Below are positions 25,415-31,555 of a DNA stretch of 49,223 nt, piece by piece. Below the pieces are notes generated by a model that ran no database searches, was not told the DNA's origin, and was given only the letters and a program-made list of their open reading frames with translations. This DNA is from a virus. The stretch spans positions 1 through 49,223 of IMG/VR virus record IMGVR_UViG_3300027985_000505. One strand, written 5' to 3'. A program made the translations under genes and the position numbers. How positions within the stretch are numbered: position 1 is the first letter of the stretch; each line of letters starts with the position of its first letter.

Positions 25415-25927
25415 TTAGACTTTGTTTTTGGTTACTGTTTTTTTCAATATACCCGAAATGAATTTTTTATTATTTTTTAATTCGTATTTTGTTAGTTTAT
25501 TTTCTTCATATTCTGTAAATAAGCGAATACTTTCGTCAATAACATCACGAGTCACATATTTTAAATGCACTCTTGTTCCAGGTTCAACTTTTTTATTTTG
25601 GCTCGGGTGAGAAGAAACCACTTGATTATCAAAACAATCTTTATATTTAATATTAGCATCTTTAACAAGAACTGGTGAGGGGTCTGGTCTTAAACCGACT
25701 TCTTCAATATTTGTAATAGCTTGTTCTAGAGTTTTCGGATAATCCTTTAAATATGTTTCTGGTACTTTAACTAGTAGTCTTTGTTTTTCATTATGTGATT
25801 CTATTTTTTCACCTATTGGTTCCGCAAAGACTGCGACAGAGGCAGTGACAGCGGTCACTAATTGTAATAATGTATTTGCGCCTTCTATACCCTTACCTAT
25901 ATTTTTTATGACATTCTTTTTTGCCAA
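25415..25927 (-). CDS. PASTA-domain protein
   Basis: The 170-residue protein has a short membrane-proximal N-terminal part (LLQLVTAVTASVAVFAEPIG, a possible TM helix at about 17-36). A PASTA-like domain (about 55-130) follows, with LEQAITNIEEVGLRPDPSPV and VVSSHPSQNKKVEPGTRVHL, and then a lysine-rich C-terminus. PASTA domains bind peptidoglycan fragments in serine/threonine kinases and penicillin-binding proteins. The start is a TTG at 25927, chosen because GGAGG lies 8 bases upstream and no ATG is near. A 117-bp stretch of this gene is repeated exactly inside the ssDNA-binding-like gene at 30938-31528; it completes the PASTA fold here, so this gene is the likely source. Confidence 0.65.
   Translation of the reverse strand: MAKKNVIKNIGKGIEGANTLLQLVTAVTASVAVFAEPIGEKIESHNEKQRLLVKVPETYLKDYPKTLEQAITNIEEVGLRPDPSPVLVKDANIKYKDCFDNQVVSSHPSQNKKVEPGTRVHLKYVTRDVIDESIRLFTEYEENKLTKYELKNNKKFISGILKKTVTKNKV
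25547..25663 (-). repeat. 117-bp exact repeat, copy A (within the PASTA gene)
   Basis: All 117 bases are identical to 31133-31249 in the same orientation and reading frame, encoding 39 residues (starting KDANIKYKDCFDN and ending RVHLKYVTR). Flanking sequences differ from the first base outside. Here the segment is an integral part of a PASTA domain. Confidence 0.97.
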
Positions 25928-25970
25928 ACAAATCGCCCTCCGTTCTAAAATTTATATAAAAATATTGTTT

Positions 25971-26300
25971 TGCCCAAAAACCCACTTTTTTTTGCTTATT
26001 TATATATAAATAAATATTTTTTTTCACATTAATTAAGAATAAAAGTGGGCAAGTGGGCTTTTACACCCAAAATATACCAAATATAAACGTTTTTGTTTAT
26101 ATTATACACATTTTTAGCCTTTTTTAGCCTTTTTTAGCCTTTTTTCAAGCCCACTTTTGTTCCTTGAAAGTGGGCAAAAACCCACTTTTTTTGGGCTTTT
26201 TAATAAAAATAGTATAAAAAACACAAATTTAAAATCATAAAAACATACAAAATCATAAAAAGCCCACTTTTTCAAAAAGGAAAGTGGGCAAAAACCACTT
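25971..26300. repeat. AT-rich gap with GCCCACTTT inverted repeats and TTTTTAGCCT direct repeats; candidate replication origin
   Basis: This stretch has no gene. The core CCCACTTTT or its complement occurs at about 25981, 26041, 26051, 26149, 26167, 26181, 26262 and 26281, forming hairpins such as 26149-26157/26167-26175 and 26262-26270/26281-26289. CCCACTTTTT at 25981 and AAAAGTGGG at 26041 flank a 50-bp run of nearly pure A/T that could be an unwinding element. TTTTTAGCCT is repeated three times in tandem (26111-26140). Iterons around an AT-rich core beside replication genes suggest an origin; the last hairpin also follows the lipoprotein gene and may terminate it. Confidence 0.6.
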
Positions 26301-26317
26301 ATAATTTATTATTATTT

Positions 26318-26737
26318 TTAATCTTTAGGCGACTCAATGGTAATATCCATCAGTTTAGTGTCCTCATTAAACATTATTTGCACGCGATATTTATCGTTAT
26401 TATAAGCGGAATACAGATATGAAGTCTTGTGATAATCAACACTAAACCCTTTTTTAAAGCAGTTATCAACGTACGTATCAAACTGTTGTTGTGAATATTC
26501 GCCAACGTCAATCATAATAAATTCGGAAGTTTCTAGAGTTACCTCCCCTTTATTCGATTCGGGAACGGGTAACATAGCGCCCAAAGTACTAGTCGGCCAA
26601 GTAAACTCCTCATAAACGACAGCCTCCGTTGTTGAAACGCTATTGGTGTTCGTACCCACCTTTTTATCACTACACGCAGTATACAACAACATTACACTTA
26701 ACAACATAATTATTACTAATATATTTTTTTTCAACAT
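26318..26737 (-). CDS. Lipoprotein, DUF6591-like (probable lysogenic conversion gene)
   Basis: The 139-residue protein has a type II signal peptide: positively charged MLKKN, a hydrophobic stretch, and lipobox LYTAC with the lipidated cysteine at about 22. The mature part (EFTWPTSTLGAMLPVPESNK, then a DVGEYSQQQFDTYVDNCFKK segment) resembles DUF6591 lipoproteins encoded by Bacillota chromosomes. It would be anchored on the outer face of the membrane. It has its own perfect consensus promoter and is followed by hairpins, so it is an independent unit probably expressed in the lysogen. The role (surface change, superinfection exclusion or other host benefit) is unknown. Confidence 0.75.
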   Translation of the reverse strand: MLKKNILVIIMLLSVMLLYTACSDKKVGTNTNSVSTTEAVVYEEFTWPTSTLGAMLPVPESNKGEVTLETSEFIMIDVGEYSQQQFDTYVDNCFKKGFSVDYHKTSYLYSAYNNDKYRVQIMFNEDTKLMDITIESPKD

Positions 26738-26771
26738 GATATTTGGATCCTTTCAACTGTTAATAATATGA

Positions 26772-26800
26772 ATTATAACTGTTAATTTTTTATTTGTCAA
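26772..26800 (-). promoter_or_regulatory. Consensus sigma-A promoter of the lipoprotein gene
   Basis: The minus strand reads TTGACA (26800-26795), 17 bp, TATAAT (26777-26772), both hexamers perfect. The ATG lies about 35 bp downstream. It is the strongest host-type promoter seen in the window, and unlike the phage-specific elements it should be active in a resting lysogen. Confidence 0.9.
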
Positions 26801-26807
26801 TCTCAAT

Positions 26808-26963
26808 TTATAAAATCCAGTTTTCTTTTGTTATAAATAGAGGGCCTCCAATTATTAAAGTAAATAGTAAAAAAGTCCCGTCGCCATTAATTAAAGAACT
26901 GAAACCTAATATAATAAGCATTACGGCAACCACTTTATTTTTAATTAATTTTTTATTAAACAT
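26808..26963 (-). CDS. Small membrane protein (51 residues)
   Basis: This short minus-strand gene reads MFNKKLIKNKVVAVMLIILG and continues with a second hydrophobic helix, ending KENWIL. Two transmembrane segments separated by a short GDG turn are visible. A GAGGACG site precedes the ATG at 26963. It lies between an early gene and the lipoprotein promoter. The overlapping plus-strand frame is a weaker candidate. The function is unknown. Confidence 0.6.
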   Translation of the reverse strand: MFNKKLIKNKVVAVMLIILGFSSLINGDGTFLLFTLIIGGPLFITKENWIL

Positions 26964-26978
26964 ATTTTTACGTCCTCT

Positions 26979-27314
26979 CTAATTTATGGTTTTAACTTCT
27001 ACCTCCATTTCTTTTTCCAAATCAATATCTAATGTTTTTTTAACCCAATCGACGCAGTCTTGTATACCAAATGATACACCTAAAAAGCCGGTTCGCATCA
27101 ATTCAAAAGTTGATTTTAAGTCATAAAATTCCTGTTTAAGCTTTGCGGTACTAATATTAGTGTTTATAAATTTAGTGTATAGAATAGCTGAAATAAAACC
27201 TACTGAAAAATTTTTAGCATGCTCGTCTCTAGTTTTCTCATATTCCGACTCGACAACCGCTTGTATTTCTTTTTGACTTAAATTTGAAAGATTTCTAGGA
27301 ACGCGTGCTTTCAT
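26979..27314 (-). CDS. Unrecognised early protein (111 residues)
   Basis: This basic, mostly helical protein begins MKARVPRNLSNLSQKEIQAV and ends with an acidic ...DIDLEKEMEVEVKTIN. One weakly hydrophobic stretch (SVGFISAILYTKFINTN) may lie in a helix bundle. An AAAGGGG site precedes the ATG. It is part of the leftward early operon with 27349-28946. No family is recognised. Confidence 0.6.
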   Translation of the reverse strand: MKARVPRNLSNLSQKEIQAVVESEYEKTRDEHAKNFSVGFISAILYTKFINTNISTAKLKQEFYDLKSTFELMRTGFLGVSFGIQDCVDWVKKTLDIDLEKEMEVEVKTIN

Positions 27315-27348
27315 ATATATACCCCTTTTTCAAATAGTTAAGAGTTTA

Positions 27349-27537
27349 TTAATATATCTTATTTCGCATAGAAAATAAATCTAAATGTGGTGGCGAAACA
27401 GTTGCTGTGTTGTTAAATGTGTTTTCACCGATGATTCCAATACGCTCGCCAATTTTAATAAGCCGATTTCTATCGGCGGTTGTTAAACAATCTTTAACCG
27501 CACATTGAATAATAAAGGCAGATTCCTCTTCATACAT
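27349..27537 (-). CDS. Unrecognised small protein (62 residues)
   Basis: A short soluble protein (MYEEESAFIIQCAVKDCLTT...) with a GGAGG site (the end of the upstream gene) before its ATG. It follows a small membrane protein gene by 2 bp and is probably translated from the same mRNA. No motif is recognised. Confidence 0.55.
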   Translation of the reverse strand: MYEEESAFIIQCAVKDCLTTADRNRLIKIGERIGIIGENTFNNTATVSPPHLDLFSMRNKIY

Positions 27538-27539
27538 TT

Positions 27540-27722
27540 TTAATTACCCTCCATAAACACCACTTTAATTAGCAATAATAACATCCATAGCGATAAAAAT
27601 ATATCGACCGCCATAAAAAATAATTCGCCTCTTTTGAAATACAGTATACTGTTTTTTAAAAACCCAGCCCCTAAAAAAATAATGATAATTGGTAGTACAA
27701 TACCCATAATAAGCACGTCCAT
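27540..27722 (-). CDS. Small membrane protein (60 residues)
   Basis: Two hydrophobic helices (IMGIVLPIIIIFLGAGFLKN and FFMAVDIFLSLWMLLLLIKV) are joined by a short basic loop. Its start overlaps the stop of the membrane-anchored glucosaminidase gene (27722), so the two are likely coupled. A holin-like or accessory role for that hydrolase is conceivable from topology and context only. Confidence 0.6.
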   Translation of the reverse strand: MDVLIMGIVLPIIIIFLGAGFLKNSILYFKRGELFFMAVDIFLSLWMLLLLIKVVFMEGN

Positions 27723-28354
27723 TATTTATAACCCTCCATAATTTTGTATTGTTGGTCGCTCATAATACTTAATAACGTGTAAACATAATCCTCATTTGGG
27801 CAATATCGTTTACATACGTCTGCTATATTTGTACCGACGCGATCCTTATATTTGCTAGATAACTTTGACGCCACATATAAAATGCACTCGTCAACACTAT
27901 TAAATTCCATATATGAGCCGTCAACCCTTGCCCAACCAGCAACATTATTTTTACCAGATGTGTGCGTACACCACCCGCTTTCTAAACCAATTTGGCACAT
28001 AAAATATAAAGCATTAACTCCGTATTTTTGTTCTGCTTCAAGAAAAGTATTTATATATGGTAAAATATTTTTATAATTACCTTTTGAAAAAGCACATACC
28101 AACTCTTTTTTTGTAAATGGACACGCCTTTAATATATCAAACTCAATATCCATTTCTTGTAGCGAGAAGTCAGCTTGGTAAGGATTATTAACACTAACTA
28201 CATTTTTATAATACTGGTCTGCGCAGTCGTCAATATAAAACACAAACTCCGGTGCGTTTATTATATCTTTTGGTTGATTAAAATATAATAAAGTGACGGT
28301 TGTAATATTAACCGCCATCAATAAAATATTTAAACTTCTAATAATTTTAAGCAT
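27722..28354 (-). CDS. Membrane-anchored glucosaminidase-like protein
   Basis: The 210-residue protein has an N-terminal signal anchor (IIRSLNILLMAVNITTVTLL). Its C-terminal domain (about 95-210) has the ALYFMCQIGLESGWCTHTSG motif, with the likely catalytic Glu125, and VAGWARVDG, as in GH73 / mannosyl-glycoprotein endo-beta-N-acetylglucosaminidase enzymes that cleave peptidoglycan glycan strands. It lies in the early/replication region far from the lysis cassette that carries a second GH73 enzyme. Its job may be local wall remodelling or exclusion, not lysis (inference). A two-TM protein gene follows with overlapping stop/start. Confidence 0.75.
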   Translation of the reverse strand: MLKIIRSLNILLMAVNITTVTLLYFNQPKDIINAPEFVFYIDDCADQYYKNVVSVNNPYQADFSLQEMDIEFDILKACPFTKKELVCAFSKGNYKNILPYINTFLEAEQKYGVNALYFMCQIGLESGWCTHTSGKNNVAGWARVDGSYMEFNSVDECILYVASKLSSKYKDRVGTNIADVCKRYCPNEDYVYTLLSIMSDQQYKIMEGYK

Positions 28355-28376
28355 GTAAAACCAATCCTTTTAATGA

Positions 28377-28778
28377 TTATTGTTTTTTACACTCCTCCTC
28401 TGAAAAATAACATAAAAACATAGCATTACATAAACAATGCTCAATATGTTTAAACCCAGATTCTTCATCAACTCCGTTTGGGTCTTTTAAATATGCGACA
28501 AAGTGTCTTATTAATGCTGCTCTATATCGTTCTGGTGAAACACCTTGCCAACTATTATCTTTGTATTTGCCAGCGCCATAAGTTAATATCCGACCCAAAG
28601 CCTCATAAGCAATTGGCGGAATAAGATCCATTCTTAATTTTCCTTCGTCATATTTTAAACCGTTACTCTGGTCTAAAATAATATCACCGTACTCTAATTC
28701 CTTTACTGCTCTGGGTGTTTTGGAGTACACATTTATAGCCGTTGTAACTGCATCATATAGTGTTTCTTCTTTACTCAT
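28377..28778 (-). CDS. dATP/dGTP diphosphohydrolase-like protein (DUF5664)
   Basis: The 133-residue protein has a GLKYDEGKLRMDLIPPIAYE motif and LTYGAGKYKDNSWQ, followed by a RYRAALIRHFVAYL helix and HIEHCLCNAMFL. This matches the DUF5664 / dATP-dGTP diphosphohydrolase family related to MazG-type all-alpha NTP pyrophosphatases. It probably adjusts the nucleotide pool during phage replication. It lies in the replication operon 6 bp after a small zinc-ribbon gene. Confidence 0.8.
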   Translation of the reverse strand: MSKEETLYDAVTTAINVYSKTPRAVKELEYGDIILDQSNGLKYDEGKLRMDLIPPIAYEALGRILTYGAGKYKDNSWQGVSPERYRAALIRHFVAYLKDPNGVDEESGFKHIEHCLCNAMFLCYFSEEECKKQ

Positions 28779-28784
28779 TCCAAC

Positions 28785-28946
28785 TCACCTAGCTTCCTTA
28801 AAATTAATCGGTTTATGCGAATAAGTATTTACTGGATTATTTAAACAGTCGTCACACGGTGTAGAGTCTTCAGAAAGGTCCTTATATTCGCATGCGGGAC
28901 AATATTGGTCAAAATATACTTCTTTATCTGAATTTATTTCGCTCAT
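28785..28946 (-). CDS. Small zinc-ribbon protein (53 residues)
   Basis: The frame from the ATG at 28946 encodes 53 residues with two Cys pairs, YCPACEYKD and CDDCLNNPV, then NTYSHKPINFKEAR, a treble-clef or zinc-ribbon layout. A GGGGGG-type site lies just upstream and the next gene starts 6 bp after its stop. From memory, near-identical small proteins precede the dATP/dGTP diphosphohydrolase gene in many Clostridia phages, which supports it as a real gene. Function unknown; nucleic-acid binding is likely. Confidence 0.75.
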   Translation of the reverse strand: MSEINSDKEVYFDQYCPACEYKDLSEDSTPCDDCLNNPVNTYSHKPINFKEAR

Positions 28947-28997
28947 TTCACACCCCCCCCATAAAATAAAAAAGAAAAGAGCCTATAGAAACGTTGA

Positions 28998-29339
28998 TCA
29001 TACAATTTTCACGGATTTTCTTTCGTTGTATTCGGTCTCATCAATCTCTTTCCAACCGTCTTCGGACTCTTTGAAGAATCGATTTATTTCTATTTTTTCG
29101 ATATCGGCCTTATTAGACTCTTCTCGTAATAAACATATAGCTATTGCATATAATATACCGACGGTATCAAAGTCCCCATTTTTTTGGTCTGTCAGGAAGT
29201 CTTCACAGTAAACTTTAATAGGACTTCCGGGGAAGTAAGGCATGGTGATAGGAAACATTTCATCTATGATTCTCTGCACGAGACCACTGTGATAGGGAGC
29301 TTCAATATTGTTTAAGTTAACAGTATATAACATACTCAT
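28998..29339 (-). CDS. Unrecognised early protein (113 residues)
   Basis: A soluble acidic protein with an N-terminal strand region (MSMLYTVNLNNIEAPYHSGL) and a helical C-terminus. An AAAGGATG site precedes the ATG. Its mRNA begins just after the terminator-like hairpin at 29370-29387 with no separate promoter visible, so it may depend on read-through. No family is recognised. Confidence 0.6.
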   Translation of the reverse strand: MSMLYTVNLNNIEAPYHSGLVQRIIDEMFPITMPYFPGSPIKVYCEDFLTDQKNGDFDTVGILYAIAICLLREESNKADIEKIEINRFFKESEDGWKEIDETEYNERKSVKIV

Positions 29340-29359
29340 AATTAATCATCCTTTCAAAA

Positions 29360-29388
29360 TAAAAATAAAGAGCCCTTGTTAAGGCTCA
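29360..29388 (-). terminator. Terminator-like hairpin of the TAACAAGG-loop family (copy 1)
   Basis: The minus strand GAGCC-TTAACAAG-GGCTC (29370-29387) is followed by TTTATTTTTATTTT. The TGA stop of the upstream 64-residue gene lies inside the first stem arm. The next gene starts only 31 bp downstream. Confidence 0.75.
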
Positions 29389-29580
29389 ATATTTTCCGGT
29401 ATAAGCTATACATTCACTTTTCATTCTAATATTGTTATTATCAACAATTTTTTCTGTTATTTTAGCATATTTCCAAACTTTCCAATTCATAATTTTTACC
29501 GCTTTTTGTAATGATTTAACGTTAAAAATAAATATAAAATTTCTTTTTGTCCAACAGCTAACACAATAAACTCTTTTCAT
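29386..29580 (-). CDS. Unrecognised small basic protein (64 residues)
   Basis: The gene follows a copy of the repeated promoter-like element and has an AGGAGG site. The product is basic with a YCVSC Cys pair near the N-terminus (MKRVYCVSCWTKRNF) and another cysteine near the C-terminus. Its stop codon lies in the arm of a terminator-like hairpin. Function unknown. Confidence 0.6.
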   Translation of the reverse strand: MKRVYCVSCWTKRNFIFIFNVKSLQKAVKIMNWKVWKYAKITEKIVDNNNIRMKSECIAYTGKY

Positions 29581-29617
29581 AATAATCCTCCTATAAAATA
29601 ATTGTTTTAGTTATTCC

Positions 29618-29641
29618 ATAATAGAAGATGTTTTTTTCGCG
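29618..29641 (-). promoter_or_regulatory. Repeated phage promoter-like element, copy 2
   Basis: Minus-strand CGCG (29641-29638), 14 bp (AAAAAAACATCTTC), TATTAT (29623-29618), GG. It sits just after the helicase gene stop and 38 bp before the next ATG. Confidence 0.65.
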
Positions 29642-29643
29642 TG

Positions 29644-30873
29644 TTAGTCTCGCCATTCGACATATTTACTTTCGTTAAAATTCTTTTTATTTTTTAATGC
29701 TCTACTAATAGCTAAATCAATCCCGCTACGAGATTTTAAATGATAGTAATATAAATCCGAGTAAGGCGTGTTAAGTCTATCAGTTCTACCAGCGGCTTGA
29801 GTCATGACTTTATATGAATAATTCTGGGAGTAAAAAATTATGGTGTCTGTTCGAATGCAATTCCATCCCTCACAACCAGCGTTATATTGAACCAAATATA
29901 CCCAACGTGTACTGTCTGGTATTGGCTGGTGTTTAAACCCGTTCCATTCAGCGATTTTTACATCATTACCATAATTAAGCTTTTTTAATAGGTCTAACTC
30001 ATAATTAAAGTTATAAAATATAATAACTCTCGGATGTGCTTCGAATATTTCCAAAACGGCAACTTGTCTGCTTTCATCAGTATTCACAATTTTCCGCCAC
30101 ACCAAACAAAGTCCAGATGCATTTATTATGGGTTCGTTTTTATAAGGATCCCAACGAGTTCTAGAAACGTCCTTATATTTTTCAATATCGTATTTAACAC
30201 TTATTTCTTCATGATGCGATACGGTATTCCTTTGAAACTCCATATTAACAAGGATCAAATTACGAAACCTAATTAACCGTCCAGTGCCAACATACCTATC
30301 AATTTTTGGAAATTTACTAAACCTACTATAAATTATGTGTTCATTTGTAAATTCGGTTTTGTTTTTATAAAACCCGTTAGCAATAAACACCGGAATATAA
30401 TCTTGCCACGTGTCACCTGGCGTAGCTGATAATAATATCCAATCGTTTAATTTGGTTATTTTTAAAAAAGATTTTACCCATGCCCCACTACCTATAACCC
30501 TTTGCTCATCAAATATAAAAAACGCGTTAACAACGTCTGAATATTTTTCAATATTATTCCAACTATCCACCACTACTTTGTTACTATATAAATTTACCTC
30601 TGGGTTAGTTGAAAGAAGAAAAGGAGCCAGTTCACCATCCCACTCAAAAGTATCTCTTTTTCTAGCAGTCGTAATAATATATAAATCTTTAGGAGGATCG
30701 TCCATTACGCAGTGCTCACCACCAAGCAAACTATCTTGATTACCTCCGTTCTGAAGATAATAATAGGATAAAGATGTTAGACTTTTTCCCGAGCCGACTC
30801 CACCACAAAGAATACACCCGGTTTTCATTTGATTAACCGCTTTTATTTGATAATCAAATAATTTTATAGCCAT
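29644..30873 (-). CDS. SF2 (DEAD/SNF2-like) helicase
   Basis: The 409-residue protein has motif Ia region and Walker A GGVGSGKSLTSL (about 23-34), a DEQR motif II (about 124-127), LSATPGDTW motif III and QAAGRTDRLN motif VI near residue 357, the complete signature of a superfamily 2 helicase/translocase. The length is short for SNF2 proteins, as is usual for phage versions. It is probably a replication or recombination helicase. It lies 64 bp after the ssDNA-binding-like gene in the replication module. Confidence 0.88.
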   Translation of the reverse strand: MAIKLFDYQIKAVNQMKTGCILCGGVGSGKSLTSLSYYYLQNGGNQDSLLGGEHCVMDDPPKDLYIITTARKRDTFEWDGELAPFLLSTNPEVNLYSNKVVVDSWNNIEKYSDVVNAFFIFDEQRVIGSGAWVKSFLKITKLNDWILLSATPGDTWQDYIPVFIANGFYKNKTEFTNEHIIYSRFSKFPKIDRYVGTGRLIRFRNLILVNMEFQRNTVSHHEEISVKYDIEKYKDVSRTRWDPYKNEPIINASGLCLVWRKIVNTDESRQVAVLEIFEAHPRVIIFYNFNYELDLLKKLNYGNDVKIAEWNGFKHQPIPDSTRWVYLVQYNAGCEGWNCIRTDTIIFYSQNYSYKVMTQAAGRTDRLNTPYSDLYYYHLKSRSGIDLAISRALKNKKNFNESKYVEWRD

Positions 30874-30937
30874 TTTTAAAATCCTTTCAAAGGGATAAGG
30901 GTCACTTAATACACAGCAACCCTTACCTATTTAATAA

Positions 30938-31528
30938 TTATTCTTCAGTTGACTCATCCGAATACCTCAACGCAAAACGGTCGACTACTTGGGTTACACA
31001 CATGGATTCTAAATATGCCGCCACTCCAGTTTTACCATTGACGTCATAGTTAAACGGTCTAATATCCAAATCAACGTTTGAAATATCAATATCATCCAGA
31101 ATACCTACAGTATCCTCGCCCAACTTAATCATACGAGTCACATATTTTAAATGCACTCTTGTTCCAGGTTCAACTTTTTTATTTTGGCTCGGGTGAGAAG
31201 AAACCACTTGATTATCAAAACAATCTTTATATTTAATATTAGCATCTTTTGCTGAACCGGTACGCAAATATATTGTAGGATTTAATCTTTTATACTCGTT
31301 GTTGTATTTGACTTTTACTGGAAGAAAACATAATGGTTCGTCGCCATCTTCTTTAGGCGGTTTTATTTTAACATTCCATCCATCATTTAAAAGTTGCTGT
31401 GCGACATCGTGATTATCAATAATTACCGAAAAGTTTCTGTCCCCCTCACGGTTAAATTTGCTAGCTTCTCCTGAAAAATTTCTGTGAATAATCCTAACGT
31501 TGTCCATTTTTAAAATTTCATTAATCAT
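30938..31528 (-). CDS. Putative ssDNA-binding protein interrupted by a 39-residue in-frame insertion
   Basis: The 196-residue protein begins MINEILKMDNVRIIHRNFSG and contains DRNFSVIIDNHDVAQQLLND and DVDLDIRPFNYDVNGKTGVA-type segments. This pattern is seen in phage ssDNA-binding-like proteins encoded between polymerase and helicase. Between ...YLRTGSA and MIKLGEDTVGIL it carries a 39-residue segment identical in DNA to part of the PASTA gene. Removing it would leave a continuous domain typical of relatives (from memory). Whether the altered protein works is unclear, though the frame is kept. Confidence 0.65.
   Translation of the reverse strand: MINEILKMDNVRIIHRNFSGEASKFNREGDRNFSVIIDNHDVAQQLLNDGWNVKIKPPKEDGDEPLCFLPVKVKYNNEYKRLNPTIYLRTGSAKDANIKYKDCFDNQVVSSHPSQNKKVEPGTRVHLKYVTRMIKLGEDTVGILDDIDISNVDLDIRPFNYDVNGKTGVAAYLESMCVTQVVDRFALRYSDESTEE
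31133..31249 (-). repeat. 117-bp exact repeat, copy B (inserted in the ssDNA-binding-like gene)
   Basis: It is identical over 117 bp to 25547-25663, in the same strand and frame, 5.6 kb away. The length is exactly 39 codons. The surrounding gene looks complete without it. Confidence 0.97.
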
Positions 31529-31555
31529 AAATAAATCTCCTCTTTTAAAATTATT

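Noticed and set aside
25971-26300. CRISPR array
   Set aside because: Repeats are short, occur in both orientations and have irregular spacing; no cas genes are present.
26794-26982. 62-residue plus-strand frame beside the lipoprotein promoter
   Set aside because: The minus-strand frame (26808-26963) has a ribosome binding site, fits the operon direction and encodes a clear membrane protein; the plus-strand frame has none of these.
25547-31249. Template/variable repeat pair of a diversity-generating retroelement
   Set aside because: The two 117-bp copies are identical with no adenine-specific changes, and no reverse transcriptase gene is present.
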